Assembly (NCBI RefSeq): GCF_014641855.1
Contig: NZ_BMII01000006.1
Location: 95,213-159,212 of the forward strand
DNA: 64,000 nucleotides
Source: Shewanella inventionis
GTDB taxonomy: Bacteria > Pseudomonadota > Gammaproteobacteria > Enterobacterales > Shewanellaceae
Direction: 5' to 3'
In this document: piece by piece, positions 45,003 to 56,039 of the stretch
Numbering within the stretch: position 1 is the stretch's first letter
How the letters are laid out: every line of letters starts with the position of its first letter
Made by a program: the position numbers and the translations under genes
Notes under the pieces: model-generated
Seen by the model: the letters and a program-made list of their open reading frames with translations, nothing else
Databases searched by the model: none
What the model was told of the DNA's origin: nothing

Positions 45003-46916
45003 ATGTCTCAACAAGAAACTCATGGTTTTCAAACCGAAGTAAAACAACTATTGCATTTGATGATCCACTCTTTATATTCAAATAAAGAGATTTTCTTACG
45101 TGAATTAGTCTCAAATGCGGCCGACGCTGCTGATAAATTGCGTTACCTTGCGCTAACCGATGACGCGTTATATGAAGGTGATGGTGAGCTTAGAGTACGT
45201 GTTAGTGCCGATAAAGAAAAAGGCACAGTAACAATTTCTGATAATGGTATCGGGATGACCCGTGATGGTGTTATTGAACACTTAGGCACGATTGCCAAGT
45301 CAGGCACTAAAGAGTTTTTTAATAACTTATCTGGCGAAGCTTCAAAAGACTCGCAACTTATTGGCCAGTTTGGTGTGGGTTTCTACTCAGCTTTTATCGT
45401 GGCTAAAAAAGTAGTTGTACGCACGCGAGCTGCCGGCCATGCTGTCAATGAAGCGGTATTGTGGGAGTCAGAAGGTGAAGGCTCATTTAATGTTGAGACC
45501 ATTACTAAAAACACTCGTGGTACTGAAATTACACTGCATCTTCGTGATGAAGAAACAGAGTTTGCCGATGAATGGCGTCTACGTTCAATTATTTCAAAAT
45601 ATTCAGATCATATCTCCATTCCAGTAGAGATGTTTGAACCCGGCCAACCCGAATCAGAAGGTGAAGACGGCGAAAAGATTGCCGCGACTGAAGGTACTTG
45701 GAAGCCAATGAACAAGGCGACAGCGCTTTGGACACGCAATAAATCTGATATTACTGATGAAGAATACCAAGAGTTTTATAAGCACATTTCTCACGATTAT
45801 ACCGACGCATTAAAGTGGTCGCATAACCGCGTAGAAGGCAAGCAAGAATACACGAGCTTGTTGTATATTCCAGCTAAAGCGCCTTGGGATTTATTTAACC
45901 GTGAACATAAACACGGCTTAAAACTGTTTGTGCAGCGTGTGTTTGTTATGGACGATGCAGAGCAATTTATGCCGACATATTTGCGTTTTGTTAAAGGCTT
46001 AATTGACTCTAAAGATTTACCATTAAACGTATCGCGTGAAATTTTACAAGATAACCAAATTACCAAAAACCTACGTCAAGCGCTTACTAAGCGCGTGTTA
46101 GGTATGCTAGAGAAACTGGCTGAAAATGATGCTGAAAAGTATCAATCATTTTGGGCTGAATTTGGCCAAGTGTTAAAAGAAGGCCCAGCGGAAGACTTTG
46201 CCAATAAAGAACGCATTGCAGGTTTATTGCGCTTTGCCTCAACAAACGACAATTCAGCGGCAACCACTGTGTCGCTTGACGCCTACATTGAGCGCATGAA
46301 AGAAGGCCAAGATAAGATTTACTATATCGTGGCAGACAGCCATGACGCTGCCGTAAATAGCCCTCACTTAGAATTACTTCGTAAAAAAGGCATTGAGGTT
46401 CTCTTAATGTCGGAGCGTATCGACGAGTGGCTAATTAATCACTTAACTGAATTTAAAGGCAAAAAACTTCACTCTGTCACAAAAGGTGATCTTGAATTAG
46501 GTTCACTTGAAGATGAAGCAGATAAAGAAGCGCAAGAAAAAGTGGCTGAAGAAGCTAAACCTTTAGTTGAGCGTATTAAATCGGCATTAGGTAACAAGGT
46601 GTCGGATGTTAAAGTAACCAGCCGTTTAACTGATACGCCTGCCTGTGTGGTTACTGGTGAGGGGGAAATGTCGACTCAAATGATCAAGTTGATGCAAGCT
46701 GCAGGTCAACCTGTACCTGAATCAAAACCGACATTTGAAATTAACCCGACTCACCCATTAGTTGAGCGTTTAAATAACGAAGCAGACGAGCAACTATTTG
46801 CAGATTGGTCTAACTTGTTGTTACAGCAAGCCTTGCTTTCAGAGAAGGGCAGCTTAACGGATCCTTCGGCATTTATTAAGCTCACCAACCAAATGTTAAT
46901 GGCCAGCTTTAAATAA
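45003..46916 (+). CDS. htpG: Hsp90 chaperone HtpG
   Basis: A 637-residue bacterial Hsp90 with the N-terminal GHKL ATPase domain ([15 protein letters not shown], then [13 protein letters not shown] and [11 protein letters not shown]), the middle domain ([24 protein letters not shown], then [11 protein letters not shown]) and the C-terminal dimer domain. A sigma-32 promoter precedes it, so it is heat-induced. Length fits the family. Confidence 0.97.
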   Translation: MSQQETHGFQTEVKQLLHLMIHSLYSNKEIFLRELVSNAADAADKLRYLALTDDALYEGDGELRVRVSADKEKGTVTISDNGIGMTRDGVIEHLGTIAKSGTKEFFNNLSGEASKDSQLIGQFGVGFYSAFIVAKKVVVRTRAAGHAVNEAVLWESEGEGSFNVETITKNTRGTEITLHLRDEETEFADEWRLRSIISKYSDHISIPVEMFEPGQPESEGEDGEKIAATEGTWKPMNKATALWTRNKSDITDEEYQEFYKHISHDYTDALKWSHNRVEGKQEYTSLLYIPAKAPWDLFNREHKHGLKLFVQRVFVMDDAEQFMPTYLRFVKGLIDSKDLPLNVSREILQDNQITKNLRQALTKRVLGMLEKLAENDAEKYQSFWAEFGQVLKEGPAEDFANKERIAGLLRFASTNDNSAATTVSLDAYIERMKEGQDKIYYIVADSHDAAVNSPHLELLRKKGIEVLLMSERIDEWLINHLTEFKGKKLHSVTKGDLELGSLEDEADKEAQEKVAEEAKPLVERIKSALGNKVSDVKVTSRLTDTPACVVTGEGEMSTQMIKLMQAAGQPVPESKPTFEINPTHPLVERLNNEADEQLFADWSNLLLQQALLSEKGSLTDPSAFIKLTNQMLMASFK

Positions 46917-46933
46917 GCTAACCTAATATAAGT

Positions 46934-46962
46934 AAAAGCGGACAGTCAGTCCGCTTTTGTTT
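46934..46962 (+). terminator. Terminator after htpG
   Basis: AAAAGCGGAC / GTCCGCTTTT, a 10-bp stem with a 5-nt loop followed by GTTTTTG. Confidence 0.85.
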
Positions 46963-46983
46963 TTGCAAGATAGCGGGGGCACT

Positions 46984-47847
46984 ATGGACTATCTGATTAA
47001 TTTAACCAAAGAAAACATTCAGCAAGTTGTCGATAGCTCAATGCAAAAAATGGTGGTGTTGGCATTTTGGGCACAGCAACAACCACAAAGCGTGCAAATG
47101 CTGCAAACACTAGAGCAATTGGCTCAAGCTCAAGCGGGTCGATTTATTTTGGCAAAAGTCGATTGTGAAACCGAAATTGAAATTGCCAATTATTTTCAAA
47201 TTCAAAATTTACCCACCACATTAGTGCTAGATAAAGGCCGTCCTATTGACGGTTTTGCCGGGCTGCAAACCAAAGAGCAAGTCGAGACGTTACTTAACAA
47301 ACATTTACCGCCGATGTGGATGCAAGAGTTTGAGGCAATTAAACAATTGTTAGCAGAGGGCGCATTAACTGACGATGAGTTAGTGCAATTATCTGTGCAG
47401 CTCAAAACGGTCTACACCGACTCACAGCAGTCTGCAGAGGTTGCGTTAGTCATGGTTGACGTGGCTTTACAACAAGGTTTATTAGCCGATGCCAAAAGCC
47501 TGCTTTTAACTATTGGCCTTGCGGATCAAGACAGCTACTATCACAATTTGATGGCAAAATTGGCACTCGCAGAAGATGCAGCCGATACTCCTGAGATCCG
47601 TCAATTACAACAAAGTCTTGCTGAGCAACCCGATAATCTGGATGTGGCAGTGTCGTTAGCTAAAGCGCTCAATATCTCGCATCGTAATGAAGAAGCGCTC
47701 GAGTTATTGTTTGCTATTTTGCAAAAAGACTTAGGCGCATTAGATGGCAAGGTTAAACAAGTCTTTATGGAAATACTAACGGCTATAGGGCAGGGCAACA
47801 CGTTAGCCAATCAATATCGCCGTAAATTGTATACCTTGCTGTATTAA
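46984..47847 (+). CDS. cnoX: Thioredoxin-fold/TPR holdase CnoX (YbbN)
   Basis: A 287-residue protein with an N-terminal thioredoxin-like domain (about 1-110) and C-terminal tetratricopeptide repeats (about 120-287), the CnoX/YbbN architecture. CnoX protects chlorine- or oxidation-damaged proteins and passes them to GroEL or DnaK. The active-site CXXC position reads FWAQQQPQS, so the redox Cys pair is absent and it cannot act as a normal thioredoxin. The start at MDYLINLTKEN has a GGGGGC purine site; an upstream in-frame start lies in the htpG terminator. Confidence 0.87.
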   Translation: MDYLINLTKENIQQVVDSSMQKMVVLAFWAQQQPQSVQMLQTLEQLAQAQAGRFILAKVDCETEIEIANYFQIQNLPTTLVLDKGRPIDGFAGLQTKEQVETLLNKHLPPMWMQEFEAIKQLLAEGALTDDELVQLSVQLKTVYTDSQQSAEVALVMVDVALQQGLLADAKSLLLTIGLADQDSYYHNLMAKLALAEDAADTPEIRQLQQSLAEQPDNLDVAVSLAKALNISHRNEEALELLFAILQKDLGALDGKVKQVFMEILTAIGQGNTLANQYRRKLYTLLY

Positions 47848-47856
47848 ACAAACTGA

Positions 47857-48627
<771 letters not shown>

Positions 48628-48646
48628 TCGCGGTCTAATACTGAAT

Positions 48647-48672
48647 AAAAACCTGCTTCGGCAGGTTTTTTT
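48647..48672 (+). terminator. Terminator after adk
   Basis: AAAAACCTGC TTCG GCAGGTTTTT, a 10-bp stem with a stable TTCG tetraloop and T-run. Confidence 0.9.
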
Positions 48673-48843
48673 ATCGTATTTTTTTGAGTATCTAATCCTT
48701 TATACAGAAAAACAAAAATAACTATGATAAAATCTGCCGCCATTTTCGCAGAGGGTGACTTTTCAACGTTGAATGTCGCCAAAGGCAATTAATTTCACAC
48801 TTAATTTCACACTGGCAAGGATGCTAAGCTATGAGAGCCCAAT

Positions 48844-50148
48844 ATGAAGTTTCCTGGTCAACGTAAGTCAAAGCACTATTTTCCTGTAAACAGTCGTGAT
48901 CCATTATTGGCTCAACTTACTCAGCAGCCGCAACCATTTTCGACCTACATTTGTGGAATCGATCAAACGCTTGTTGATATCGAAGCAAAGGTAGAAGACG
49001 AATTACTCGAACGTTATGGTTTGCCTAAAGGTAATTCAACACTCATTAACGATGAACAAGCTCATAACCTTTATCATGAATTGAAATCAAATGAGATGAT
49101 TAGTGATGAGTTTGCTGGTGGTACTATTGGCAATACGGTTCATAACTATTCCATTTTAGCTGACGATCGCTCAGTATTATTTGGTGTAATGAGCCAAAAC
49201 ATTATGGTTGGTAGCTACGCGTACCGCTATTTATGTAACACTTCATCGAAAGTCGATTTAAACTACTTACAACCTGTAGATGGCCCAATTGGACGCTGTT
49301 TTACGCTGATCTCAGACTGCGGTGAGCGCACTTTTGCTATCAGCAAGGGCGCTATGGATAAGTTAACGCCAGAGTTTATTAACAAAGAAGTGGTTCAAGG
49401 AAGTTCAGCTTTAGTGTTAACAGCATATTTAATGCGTGCTAGTGAAGGTGATGGTATTACCGATGCCGCCATGACGGCGATTGAATACGCTAAACAAGCC
49501 GATGTGCCTGTCGTGTTAACATTGGGGACGCGTTTTTTAATTCAAGAAGATCCCACCTGGTGGCAAAACTTTATTCGCGATCATGTGACCATTTTGGCCA
49601 TGAATGAAGATGAAGGCGAAGCCTTAACAGGCTTTAAAGATCCTTTGTTGGCCAGTGAAGCCGCGCTCGAGTGGTGTGATATGGTATTGACGACGGCAGG
49701 CCCAATCGGTCTTTATACCGCAGGTTATGCAGAAGACAGCGCTAAGCGAGAAACCAGCCATTTATTATTACCAGGGGCGATTCCTGAGTTTAATCGTTAT
49801 GAGTTTTCGCGTCCTATGTTAAAAGCTGATTGCGAAACGCCGATTAAAGTGTACGCGCATATTTCGCCTTATATGGGTGGACCAGAGCTTATTCGTAATA
49901 CTAATGGGGCTGGAGATGGTGCATTATCAGCATTGCTTCATGATTTATCTGCTAACACGTTCCATAAAGCAAATGTGCCTGGTTCGAGCAAGCATAAGCG
50001 CGATGGTTTATGTTACTCTTCATTTTCGCAAGTGTGTAAATACGCTAACCGTGTCGCTTATGAAGTATTAGCTCAACACAGCCCTCGTTTATCTCGTGGT
50101 TTGCCAGAGCGTGAAGACAGTTTAGAAGAATCATACTGGGAGCGTTAA
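48844..50148 (+). CDS. gsk: Inosine-guanosine kinase
   Basis: A 434-residue PfkB/ribokinase-type kinase that phosphorylates inosine and guanosine in purine salvage. Matches E. coli Gsk, with GGTIGNTVHNYS near residue 95 and the catalytic NTNGAGDGALSALLHD with its Asp near the C-terminus. Hairpin terminators lie on both sides, so it is a single-gene unit. In E. coli hemH and aes lie between adk and gsk; here they are absent. Confidence 0.94.
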   Translation: MKFPGQRKSKHYFPVNSRDPLLAQLTQQPQPFSTYICGIDQTLVDIEAKVEDELLERYGLPKGNSTLINDEQAHNLYHELKSNEMISDEFAGGTIGNTVHNYSILADDRSVLFGVMSQNIMVGSYAYRYLCNTSSKVDLNYLQPVDGPIGRCFTLISDCGERTFAISKGAMDKLTPEFINKEVVQGSSALVLTAYLMRASEGDGITDAAMTAIEYAKQADVPVVLTLGTRFLIQEDPTWWQNFIRDHVTILAMNEDEGEALTGFKDPLLASEAALEWCDMVLTTAGPIGLYTAGYAEDSAKRETSHLLLPGAIPEFNRYEFSRPMLKADCETPIKVYAHISPYMGGPELIRNTNGAGDGALSALLHDLSANTFHKANVPGSSKHKRDGLCYSSFSQVCKYANRVAYEVLAQHSPRLSRGLPEREDSLEESYWER

Positions 50149-50161
50149 TTTCGCTTGAGTT

Positions 50162-50199
50162 AAAAAAACGATAATGACGATTCATTATCGTTTTTTTTT
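50162..50199 (+). terminator. Terminator after gsk
   Basis: AAAAAAACGATAATGA / TCATTATCGTTTTTTT, a 16-bp stem with a 4-nt loop and long T-run. Confidence 0.9.
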
Positions 50200-50292
50200 G
50201 CTAGGAGTTTATTAAAATAGTCTTTGCTCAGGTACAATTAACGCGTATCACAATATTCATAAGCTTTTAAAATCAGCCATCAGGAGCGTCAC

Positions 50293-51123
50293 GTGAAAGG
50301 ACAAATCTTAAGAGAGATGCATGTACTTAAGGCTATTGAGCCTGAGTTTGAAATTCAGCGCCGAGTTGCATTTATCAAAGCTAAATTAAAAGAAGCACAT
50401 ACCCACAGTTTGGTGTTAGGGATTAGTGGTGGTGTCGATTCTTCATTAGCAGGTCGTTTATGTCAGTTAGCGGTTGATAGCTTGAACCAGGAACAGAGCG
50501 ACATTGTGTATCAGTTTATTGCTGTGCGTCTGCCATATCAAATTCAAAAAGATGAAGATGAAGCGCAATTAGCCTGTCAATTTATTCAACCGTCTAAACA
50601 AGTGACAGTGAACATTGCAGAAGGCGTGCTTGGTGTACATCATGCTACTTTGGCAGGTTTAAAAGAAGCCAATATTGCATTACCAGATGAAAACAAAGTC
50701 GATTTTGTTAAAGGTAACGTTAAAGCCAGAATGCGCATGGTGGCTCAGTATAATATTGCAGGTATGGTTAACGGCTTAGTGGTTGGCACCGATCATAGCG
50801 CTGAAAATATCACCGGCTTTTACACTAAATTTGGCGATGGCGCTTGTGATTTGGCGCCTTTGTTTGGCCTAAATAAACGTCAAGTGCGTAAGTTAGCAGC
50901 CTTTTTAGGCGCACCAGAATTACTGGTAAAAAAAGCACCAACGGCAGATTTAGAAGACAACCAACCCCAACTAGAAGATGAAGTTGCCCTCGGGTTGACC
51001 TATGATCAAATCGATGATTTTTTAGAAGGTAAAGAAGTGCCTAAGTCTGTTGAAGACAAGTTAATCGGAATTTATAAACGCACTCAACATAAGCGTCAGC
51101 CAATACCGACTATTTACGATTAA
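50293..51123 (+). CDS. nadE: NH3-dependent NAD synthetase
   Basis: Last step of NAD synthesis, amidating deamido-NAD with ammonia. The 276-residue short form (no glutaminase domain) has the ATP-PPase loop [31 protein letters not shown], and KKAPTADLE. The start codon is GTG with AGGAG 6 bases upstream. Confidence 0.95.
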   Translation: MKGQILREMHVLKAIEPEFEIQRRVAFIKAKLKEAHTHSLVLGISGGVDSSLAGRLCQLAVDSLNQEQSDIVYQFIAVRLPYQIQKDEDEAQLACQFIQPSKQVTVNIAEGVLGVHHATLAGLKEANIALPDENKVDFVKGNVKARMRMVAQYNIAGMVNGLVVGTDHSAENITGFYTKFGDGACDLAPLFGLNKRQVRKLAAFLGAPELLVKKAPTADLEDNQPQLEDEVALGLTYDQIDDFLEGKEVPKSVEDKLIGIYKRTQHKRQPIPTIYD

Positions 51124-51686
51124 TCGTGGGATATACCGGCATTGGCAATAATCTGTCTCGTTGTTTCAATCAGCGCATTAGAATATTGTCGGTAATCTAA
51201 GTAAGGCGTCAGTAAACAAGTTTGCTGGCGCCTTATTTTGTTAGTTTGAGCAACAGCATGTCCTGCTTGAGTATCTATTCCTAAACGTTGTTGGGTTTCT
51301 TTACCGCACACGATATGCCATTGCTGTGTACAAAGATGCAATGGGGCTGTGTTGGGCTCCACAATCTGTATTTGGCAGCTAAGTCGCCTACCTAGGGATG
51401 GCTGAGTTAAGAGAGTATTGGCTTGTGTGCTATCACAAAACAGGTTTGCCCTTATGGCTTTCCAGGCGGCGCCGTTATTCAGTGTAATGTCGGGCTCTAC
51501 GCTGCAAATTTTGGCCATAATAGTGAAGATTTTACGCCAGTGATTACCATTTAAGGCCATTAATTGTGCCACAGCATCGGGATGTGTAGCCTGCCAATTC
51601 GTTGGCGTTATAGGTGGTGTGGGCAGGTAAAAAATAACGTCTGCCGTTTGTGGTCCTAACATCATAATGTGTTGCCTGTTTCTCAC
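51120..51686 (-). CDS. Unknown protein (possibly DUF6942)
   Basis: A 188-residue protein that resembles DUF6942-type proteins of Shewanella and Vibrio, but I am not sure of the assignment. Visible features are [12 protein letters not shown] near the N-terminus, then [19 protein letters not shown], and a C-terminal [26 protein letters not shown] segment. No signal peptide or membrane segment. The start may instead be the ATG at 51662. It converges on nadE with a 3-base stop overlap. Confidence 0.6.
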   Translation of the reverse strand: MRNRQHIMMLGPQTADVIFYLPTPPITPTNWQATHPDAVAQLMALNGNHWRKIFTIMAKICSVEPDITLNNGAAWKAIRANLFCDSTQANTLLTQPSLGRRLSCQIQIVEPNTAPLHLCTQQWHIVCGKETQQRLGIDTQAGHAVAQTNKIRRQQTCLLTPYLDYRQYSNALIETTRQIIANAGISHD

Positions 51687-51770
51687 GCAGTTATCAGGTT
51701 TAATGGACTCGTTTAATGGTAAAATTATGCCATAGGATTGGGTATAGAGTTAGATTATTTAAGGAAGGCT

Positions 51771-53240
51771 ATGCGCACCATTGTGATTGGCTCAACAAAA
51801 CATCTGTTATTTGCCGCTCTTTATGGGGCGGTTGGTATTGCTGTTGCCATTATTTTTACTGCGGTGTGGTTTCTTAACAATCGTCCTGATTTATCTTTAT
51901 GGCATACCACTCACTTAACCCATGAATATCATCAACAATCTGGTTTAACTAGCTTTAAACAATACCTGAGTTTAGAAGATAAATTATTTGCAGAAGTCGA
52001 TCGTAAAATTTATCGAAAGTATCAACCAAAAGTGGCCTCTGCGCTCAATCGCTATGAACGCCATAGCTTGTCTGATCCGGCCTTATGGCAACAAAACTGG
52101 AATCGTTCATTTGAGTGGGAAAACCCTCAAGCTGAGTTTGGGATCTTGCTACTGCATGGTATGTCAGATTCGCCATATGTAATGAAGCACATCGCGGAGC
52201 ATTATCAGTATCAAGCTCACATAGTTGGATTAAGATTGCCCGGCCATGGCACTGTGCCTTCAGGGCTTACTGACATTACTTGGCCAGATTTGGCGGGTGC
52301 AGTTTCGTTGGCAACAACGCATTTGGCAGCAGAACTGCCTGGTAAACCCATCTATGTTATTGGTTTTTCAACTGGTGCAGCATTAGCATTAAACCATGAG
52401 CTTGAAAATATCAGTCTTAATAAGCCGACAAGTTTTGCGGGAATGGTATTTTTATCCCCTGCGGTAGGGTTGGCACCTATTGCTGCCGGTGCATATTGGC
52501 AAGCCAAATTGGGGCGTTTATTAGGCCAGGATAAACTGTATTGGAATAGCATTCAAACTGAATACGATCCATTTAGATATCAATCGTTTGCAGTTAATGC
52601 AGGTGATGTTGTGTACCGGTTAACATTACGCAATCAAACATTACTAACAGGGCTTGACGACAAACAATTTAACGCCATCCCAGCCATATTAACGTTTCAA
52701 TCTGTGGTGGATGATACTGTGTCGTCGATTTCTGTCGTTGACAAGCTGTATCAATACTTGCCTGAAAGGCGCGGGCATGAATTGGTGCTGTTTGATGTCA
52801 ATCGAAATCATAACCATAATCAATTATTGATGCAGGATCCGCTCATTCCGTTTGCCCCTTTTTGGGTGACATCTCCCTTACCATACCGGTTAAGTTTGCT
52901 GGAAAATAACTCTCATGCCAATAATCAGGTGCAGGTGAGAGAACTGACACATGTATCAAAGGCAAAGGGTGCTGAGATCCATGAACTTGATTTAACCTGG
53001 CCAAATGAGGTTTATTCTTTATCACATGTTGCGTTAACTTTTCCGATTGAAGATAGCTTATATGGCCCGTTAGTGACTGACGAGTCGGATAAAATACAAA
53101 TAGGTAGAGGGATCTATCAAGGAGAAAGAGGGATATTAAGTGTGAGTGCAGCAGACATGTTACGCCAAAAATGGAATCCATTTTATCCATACATGATGGG
53201 GCGAATGGACGAGTTTACTCAACAACGCCCATCAATCTAG
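51771..53240 (+). CDS. Membrane-anchored alpha/beta hydrolase
   Basis: A 489-residue protein with one N-terminal membrane anchor (about 9-36) and an alpha/beta-hydrolase domain: LLLHGMSDSPYVMK oxyanion loop (127-139), LRLPGHG, and the nucleophile elbow VIGFSTGAAL with S200. The family includes monoglyceride lipases and carboxylesterases. The region after ~360 is poorly conserved and the catalytic Asp/His cannot be fixed by eye. The start at 51771 has AAGGAAGG before it. Substrate unknown. Confidence 0.8.
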   Translation: MRTIVIGSTKHLLFAALYGAVGIAVAIIFTAVWFLNNRPDLSLWHTTHLTHEYHQQSGLTSFKQYLSLEDKLFAEVDRKIYRKYQPKVASALNRYERHSLSDPALWQQNWNRSFEWENPQAEFGILLLHGMSDSPYVMKHIAEHYQYQAHIVGLRLPGHGTVPSGLTDITWPDLAGAVSLATTHLAAELPGKPIYVIGFSTGAALALNHELENISLNKPTSFAGMVFLSPAVGLAPIAAGAYWQAKLGRLLGQDKLYWNSIQTEYDPFRYQSFAVNAGDVVYRLTLRNQTLLTGLDDKQFNAIPAILTFQSVVDDTVSSISVVDKLYQYLPERRGHELVLFDVNRNHNHNQLLMQDPLIPFAPFWVTSPLPYRLSLLENNSHANNQVQVRELTHVSKAKGAEIHELDLTWPNEVYSLSHVALTFPIEDSLYGPLVTDESDKIQIGRGIYQGERGILSVSAADMLRQKWNPFYPYMMGRMDEFTQQRPSI

Positions 53241-53245
53241 GCCGT

Positions 53246-55411
53246 TTACTCTGTCATTATATTAATCACTGTTTTATTGCGGCCGTCTTGTTTAGCTTGA
53301 TAAAGATTATCATCTGCCACTTTAATCCATTTGTCTAAGTCTATGGAGTAATCCGCATTCGCGGTAATGGCGCCGATACTGACAGTAACGTTAAATGACC
53401 GTTTATCCTCAGGGGATACCATGCTAAGTTGTGCTAACGCTTCTCTAAAACTGTTTAGATGATGCTCAATATGTAATGCATTGGTCAGGGGGAGCATTAA
53501 TAAAAACTCTTCGCCGCCGTATCGAGAGACGATATCGATGTCGCGTTTAAAGTATTTTTGCAGTAATTGGGCGAATATACGTAAACATTCATCGCCAGCT
53601 AAATGACCATAGTTGTCATTAATGTCTTTAAATAAATCCAAGTCTAATACTGCTACGGTAATCGCTTGATCGCTGCGTAAGCAAAAATCCAACAGCTCAT
53701 TAAATTTTCGTTCAGCATAGCGTCGGTTATACAGGCCAGTTAGCGGATCTCTGTCAACGAGTTCTTTTAGCTTTTTATTTGCCGTTTCTAATTCTTCAGT
53801 TCGTCTTGCTACTGTTTCTTCTAACTCTACTTGATGGTCTATTAATTGTTGCTTACTTGCCAGCAAACGTTGATACAGGCTAAATACCTCTTTTGGTGAG
53901 TTTTCATCAATACTTGGCAGTTTATGTTGCCCCGATGCTGATGGGCTAAATTGACTTGCAACAGCTTCTAACGGCACGGTGAGCAGTGCGCTGAGTTTTT
54001 TTGATATATAAAATGTACACATCAGCGCTATCAGTAACATTAAAAAGCTATTAAACATTTGCTCTTCTGCGAGCTTAAGCAGGGGAGAAAACTCTTTTAA
54101 AATATACACAGTCCAGCCATTGTCTAATGACTGATGTGCATAAATATATTCAGGCACAATTGATTCAGGTCGCTCAATGTTGATCAGTTCAAGATTGGTG
54201 CGATATACGCCGTTATTGACAACAAATTTAAACTGCGACAATGAGCTTAAGCCCAATTTTTCTGAGGCATATATGATTTGGTTTTGTTCATCGACCATGA
54301 CAACAGATTCATCAATGGCATATTCATTATTTTGATCAACGTGTGCAAAGTGATTTAAATCAAGCGAACCCTCTACTATTCCGGCAGTTGTCGTGTGATG
54401 TTCATCGGTATAAAAAGGGGCACTCATGGCGATAATGGCGTCATTGCCAAAGCCTCTACCTTGAAAGACTGATGATACAAATAAACGATGATTGTAAAAT
54501 GATTCGATAAAGTAATCGCGATCATTAATATTAATATTGCGTGTTTGATTGTTAGAAAGCAGTCGAGATACTGGGCTTGCAGCAATAATCTGAGCTTGAG
54601 GGTTAGCTATCAGCATACTGATAAACCCGGGATAGCTTTCATGTAAATTAGACAACATGGGTTGCCATTCCAATGGGTCGTCAGCCACGATAGTCAATTG
54701 GTTTGCGGCGTTGGCTATGACCGTCTTGTGGCCGTTGATGTAGTTTTGAGCAGATGTTGCTAAGTGTGAGACCGCATCATTAATGTTTTGTTTTAACATT
54801 GCTTGTTGGCGTTCTAAAAAATAATAATTAAAAATCAACGCTGAAAACAACAGGGTAAGCGTTACCATTAAGGTAAAAAAGTACGTTAATTGTGAACTTA
54901 ACATTCTGCGTTGGCGATCTTTAACTTTGTCTTTAAAAAACCATAATTTAGGTATTGCCAAAATTAATAGTGACGCCAAACTGGTATAAACTAGCCCATT
55001 GACGGCTTGTTTTGATGTAATAAACCCAAGGTGTGATGACGGGATGTCCATGATGAATGTGACATACAAGTACACTAGAGGAATGCCTATGACTAACCAA
55101 TAGATCGCATCTGCATATAAAGCATAAATATCGCGACGTCTGGCGTAACCTAAAAAGAGTGCTTCGAGGCCAAAAAATAAGTAAACATGCGGACTGTCCC
55201 AATTAATCATTAAGCCAGTAGAAGCCAGCATTGCGGTTAAAAACGCATACCATGGCCCCATTAATACCGCAGCAATGACAGTGACTGTATTACCTAATAC
55301 AAACTGCACATTGGCAAAAAACTGAATGGGATAACAGTTTATTAGCAAACCAGCTATGCCTAGAATGATTGAAAACAACAAGTGTTGTTTGTTAATGCTG
55401 GGAAGCTTCAA
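53246..55411 (-). CDS. Membrane diguanylate cyclase with Cache-type sensor
   Basis: A 721-residue inner-membrane enzyme that makes cyclic di-GMP. The first ~150 residues hold 5-6 membrane helices (a MASE-like region), followed by another helix at about 173-196, a periplasmic Cache-type sensor (about 200-430), a helix at about 440-465, a coiled coil (VARRTEELETANKKLKEL) and a GGDEF domain. The active motif is GGEEF, and the inhibitory I-site RDID lies five residues before it, so the cyclase is predicted active and feedback-inhibited. The start codon is probably TTG (AAGGA before it). Confidence 0.9.
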   Translation of the reverse strand: MKLPSINKQHLLFSIILGIAGLLINCYPIQFFANVQFVLGNTVTVIAAVLMGPWYAFLTAMLASTGLMINWDSPHVYLFFGLEALFLGYARRRDIYALYADAIYWLVIGIPLVYLYVTFIMDIPSSHLGFITSKQAVNGLVYTSLASLLILAIPKLWFFKDKVKDRQRRMLSSQLTYFFTLMVTLTLLFSALIFNYYFLERQQAMLKQNINDAVSHLATSAQNYINGHKTVIANAANQLTIVADDPLEWQPMLSNLHESYPGFISMLIANPQAQIIAASPVSRLLSNNQTRNININDRDYFIESFYNHRLFVSSVFQGRGFGNDAIIAMSAPFYTDEHHTTTAGIVEGSLDLNHFAHVDQNNEYAIDESVVMVDEQNQIIYASEKLGLSSLSQFKFVVNNGVYRTNLELINIERPESIVPEYIYAHQSLDNGWTVYILKEFSPLLKLAEEQMFNSFLMLLIALMCTFYISKKLSALLTVPLEAVASQFSPSASGQHKLPSIDENSPKEVFSLYQRLLASKQQLIDHQVELEETVARRTEELETANKKLKELVDRDPLTGLYNRRYAERKFNELLDFCLRSDQAITVAVLDLDLFKDINDNYGHLAGDECLRIFAQLLQKYFKRDIDIVSRYGGEEFLLMLPLTNALHIEHHLNSFREALAQLSMVSPEDKRSFNVTVSIGAITANADYSIDLDKWIKVADDNLYQAKQDGRNKTVINIMTE

Positions 55412-55761
55412 AAAATATCCTTATTGATTTTATTAATAAAACCATTGTTCAACTTAACATTTATCTCAAGAAAATCATCAGAATTCAATGTAAACCCTAG
55501 ATTAAATGGAAGGGTTTAACCTAAAAAGCATTAAATAATCATGTTCTGCAATCAACATTTTGTTCGACCTTGGTCTAATCCAGTTTAATAGTTCTGTTAT
55601 AGAAACGCTATATTAAATGAGTTAAGTGGCTGAATTTTTTTAACTTTAACTCATTGTTTAGCACCTGCTAAAAATGAATACGACTAAGGTCTTGATTGTG
55701 GTGTGGTTCTGAGTTGCTAGATTAACTAAGACTTTACAAAAACTAGCACAGGGGAGTCGCA
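55412..55761. other. Promoter region of the DUF4212/symporter operon
   Basis: A 350-base divergent gap. GACCTTGGTC at 55566-55575 is a 4+2+4 inverted repeat that could be an operator for an acetate-type regulator, but this is weak. No gene is seen. Confidence 0.35.
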
Positions 55762-56028
55762 ATGAGTTTTGAAAATAACGAAAAGGCAGCGGGATACTGG
55801 CGTGAAAATTTACGTTTAGTGCTTAGCTTGCTTGCAATTTGGGCTGCAGTATCATTTGGCTGCGGTATTTTATTAGTTGATGTATTAAACGAATTCAGCT
55901 TTATGGGTTTTAAGCTGGGGTTTTGGTTTGCGCAGCAGGGTGCAATGTATGTATTCGTAGCGCTGATTTTTGTTTATGTGGCGAAAGCTAATGCATTAGA
56001 CAAAAAATACAACGTTCAGGAAGACTAA
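55762..56028 (+). CDS. DUF4212 membrane subunit
   Basis: An 88-residue protein with two membrane helices (about 17-37 and 52-74) and the DUF4212 pattern (YWRENLRLVLSLLAIWAAVSF, then FKLGFWFAQQGAMYVFV). It is always found beside a sodium:solute symporter and is presumed to be a small subunit. The symporter gene starts 11 bases later. Confidence 0.9.
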   Translation: MSFENNEKAAGYWRENLRLVLSLLAIWAAVSFGCGILLVDVLNEFSFMGFKLGFWFAQQGAMYVFVALIFVYVAKANALDKKYNVQED

Positions 56029-56039
56029 GGGGCACTACG

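Noticed and set aside
48628..48843. hemH between adk and gsk
   Set aside because: The gap is only 216 bases with a terminator; no ferrochelatase remnant is seen. Its absence is probably normal gene-order variation.
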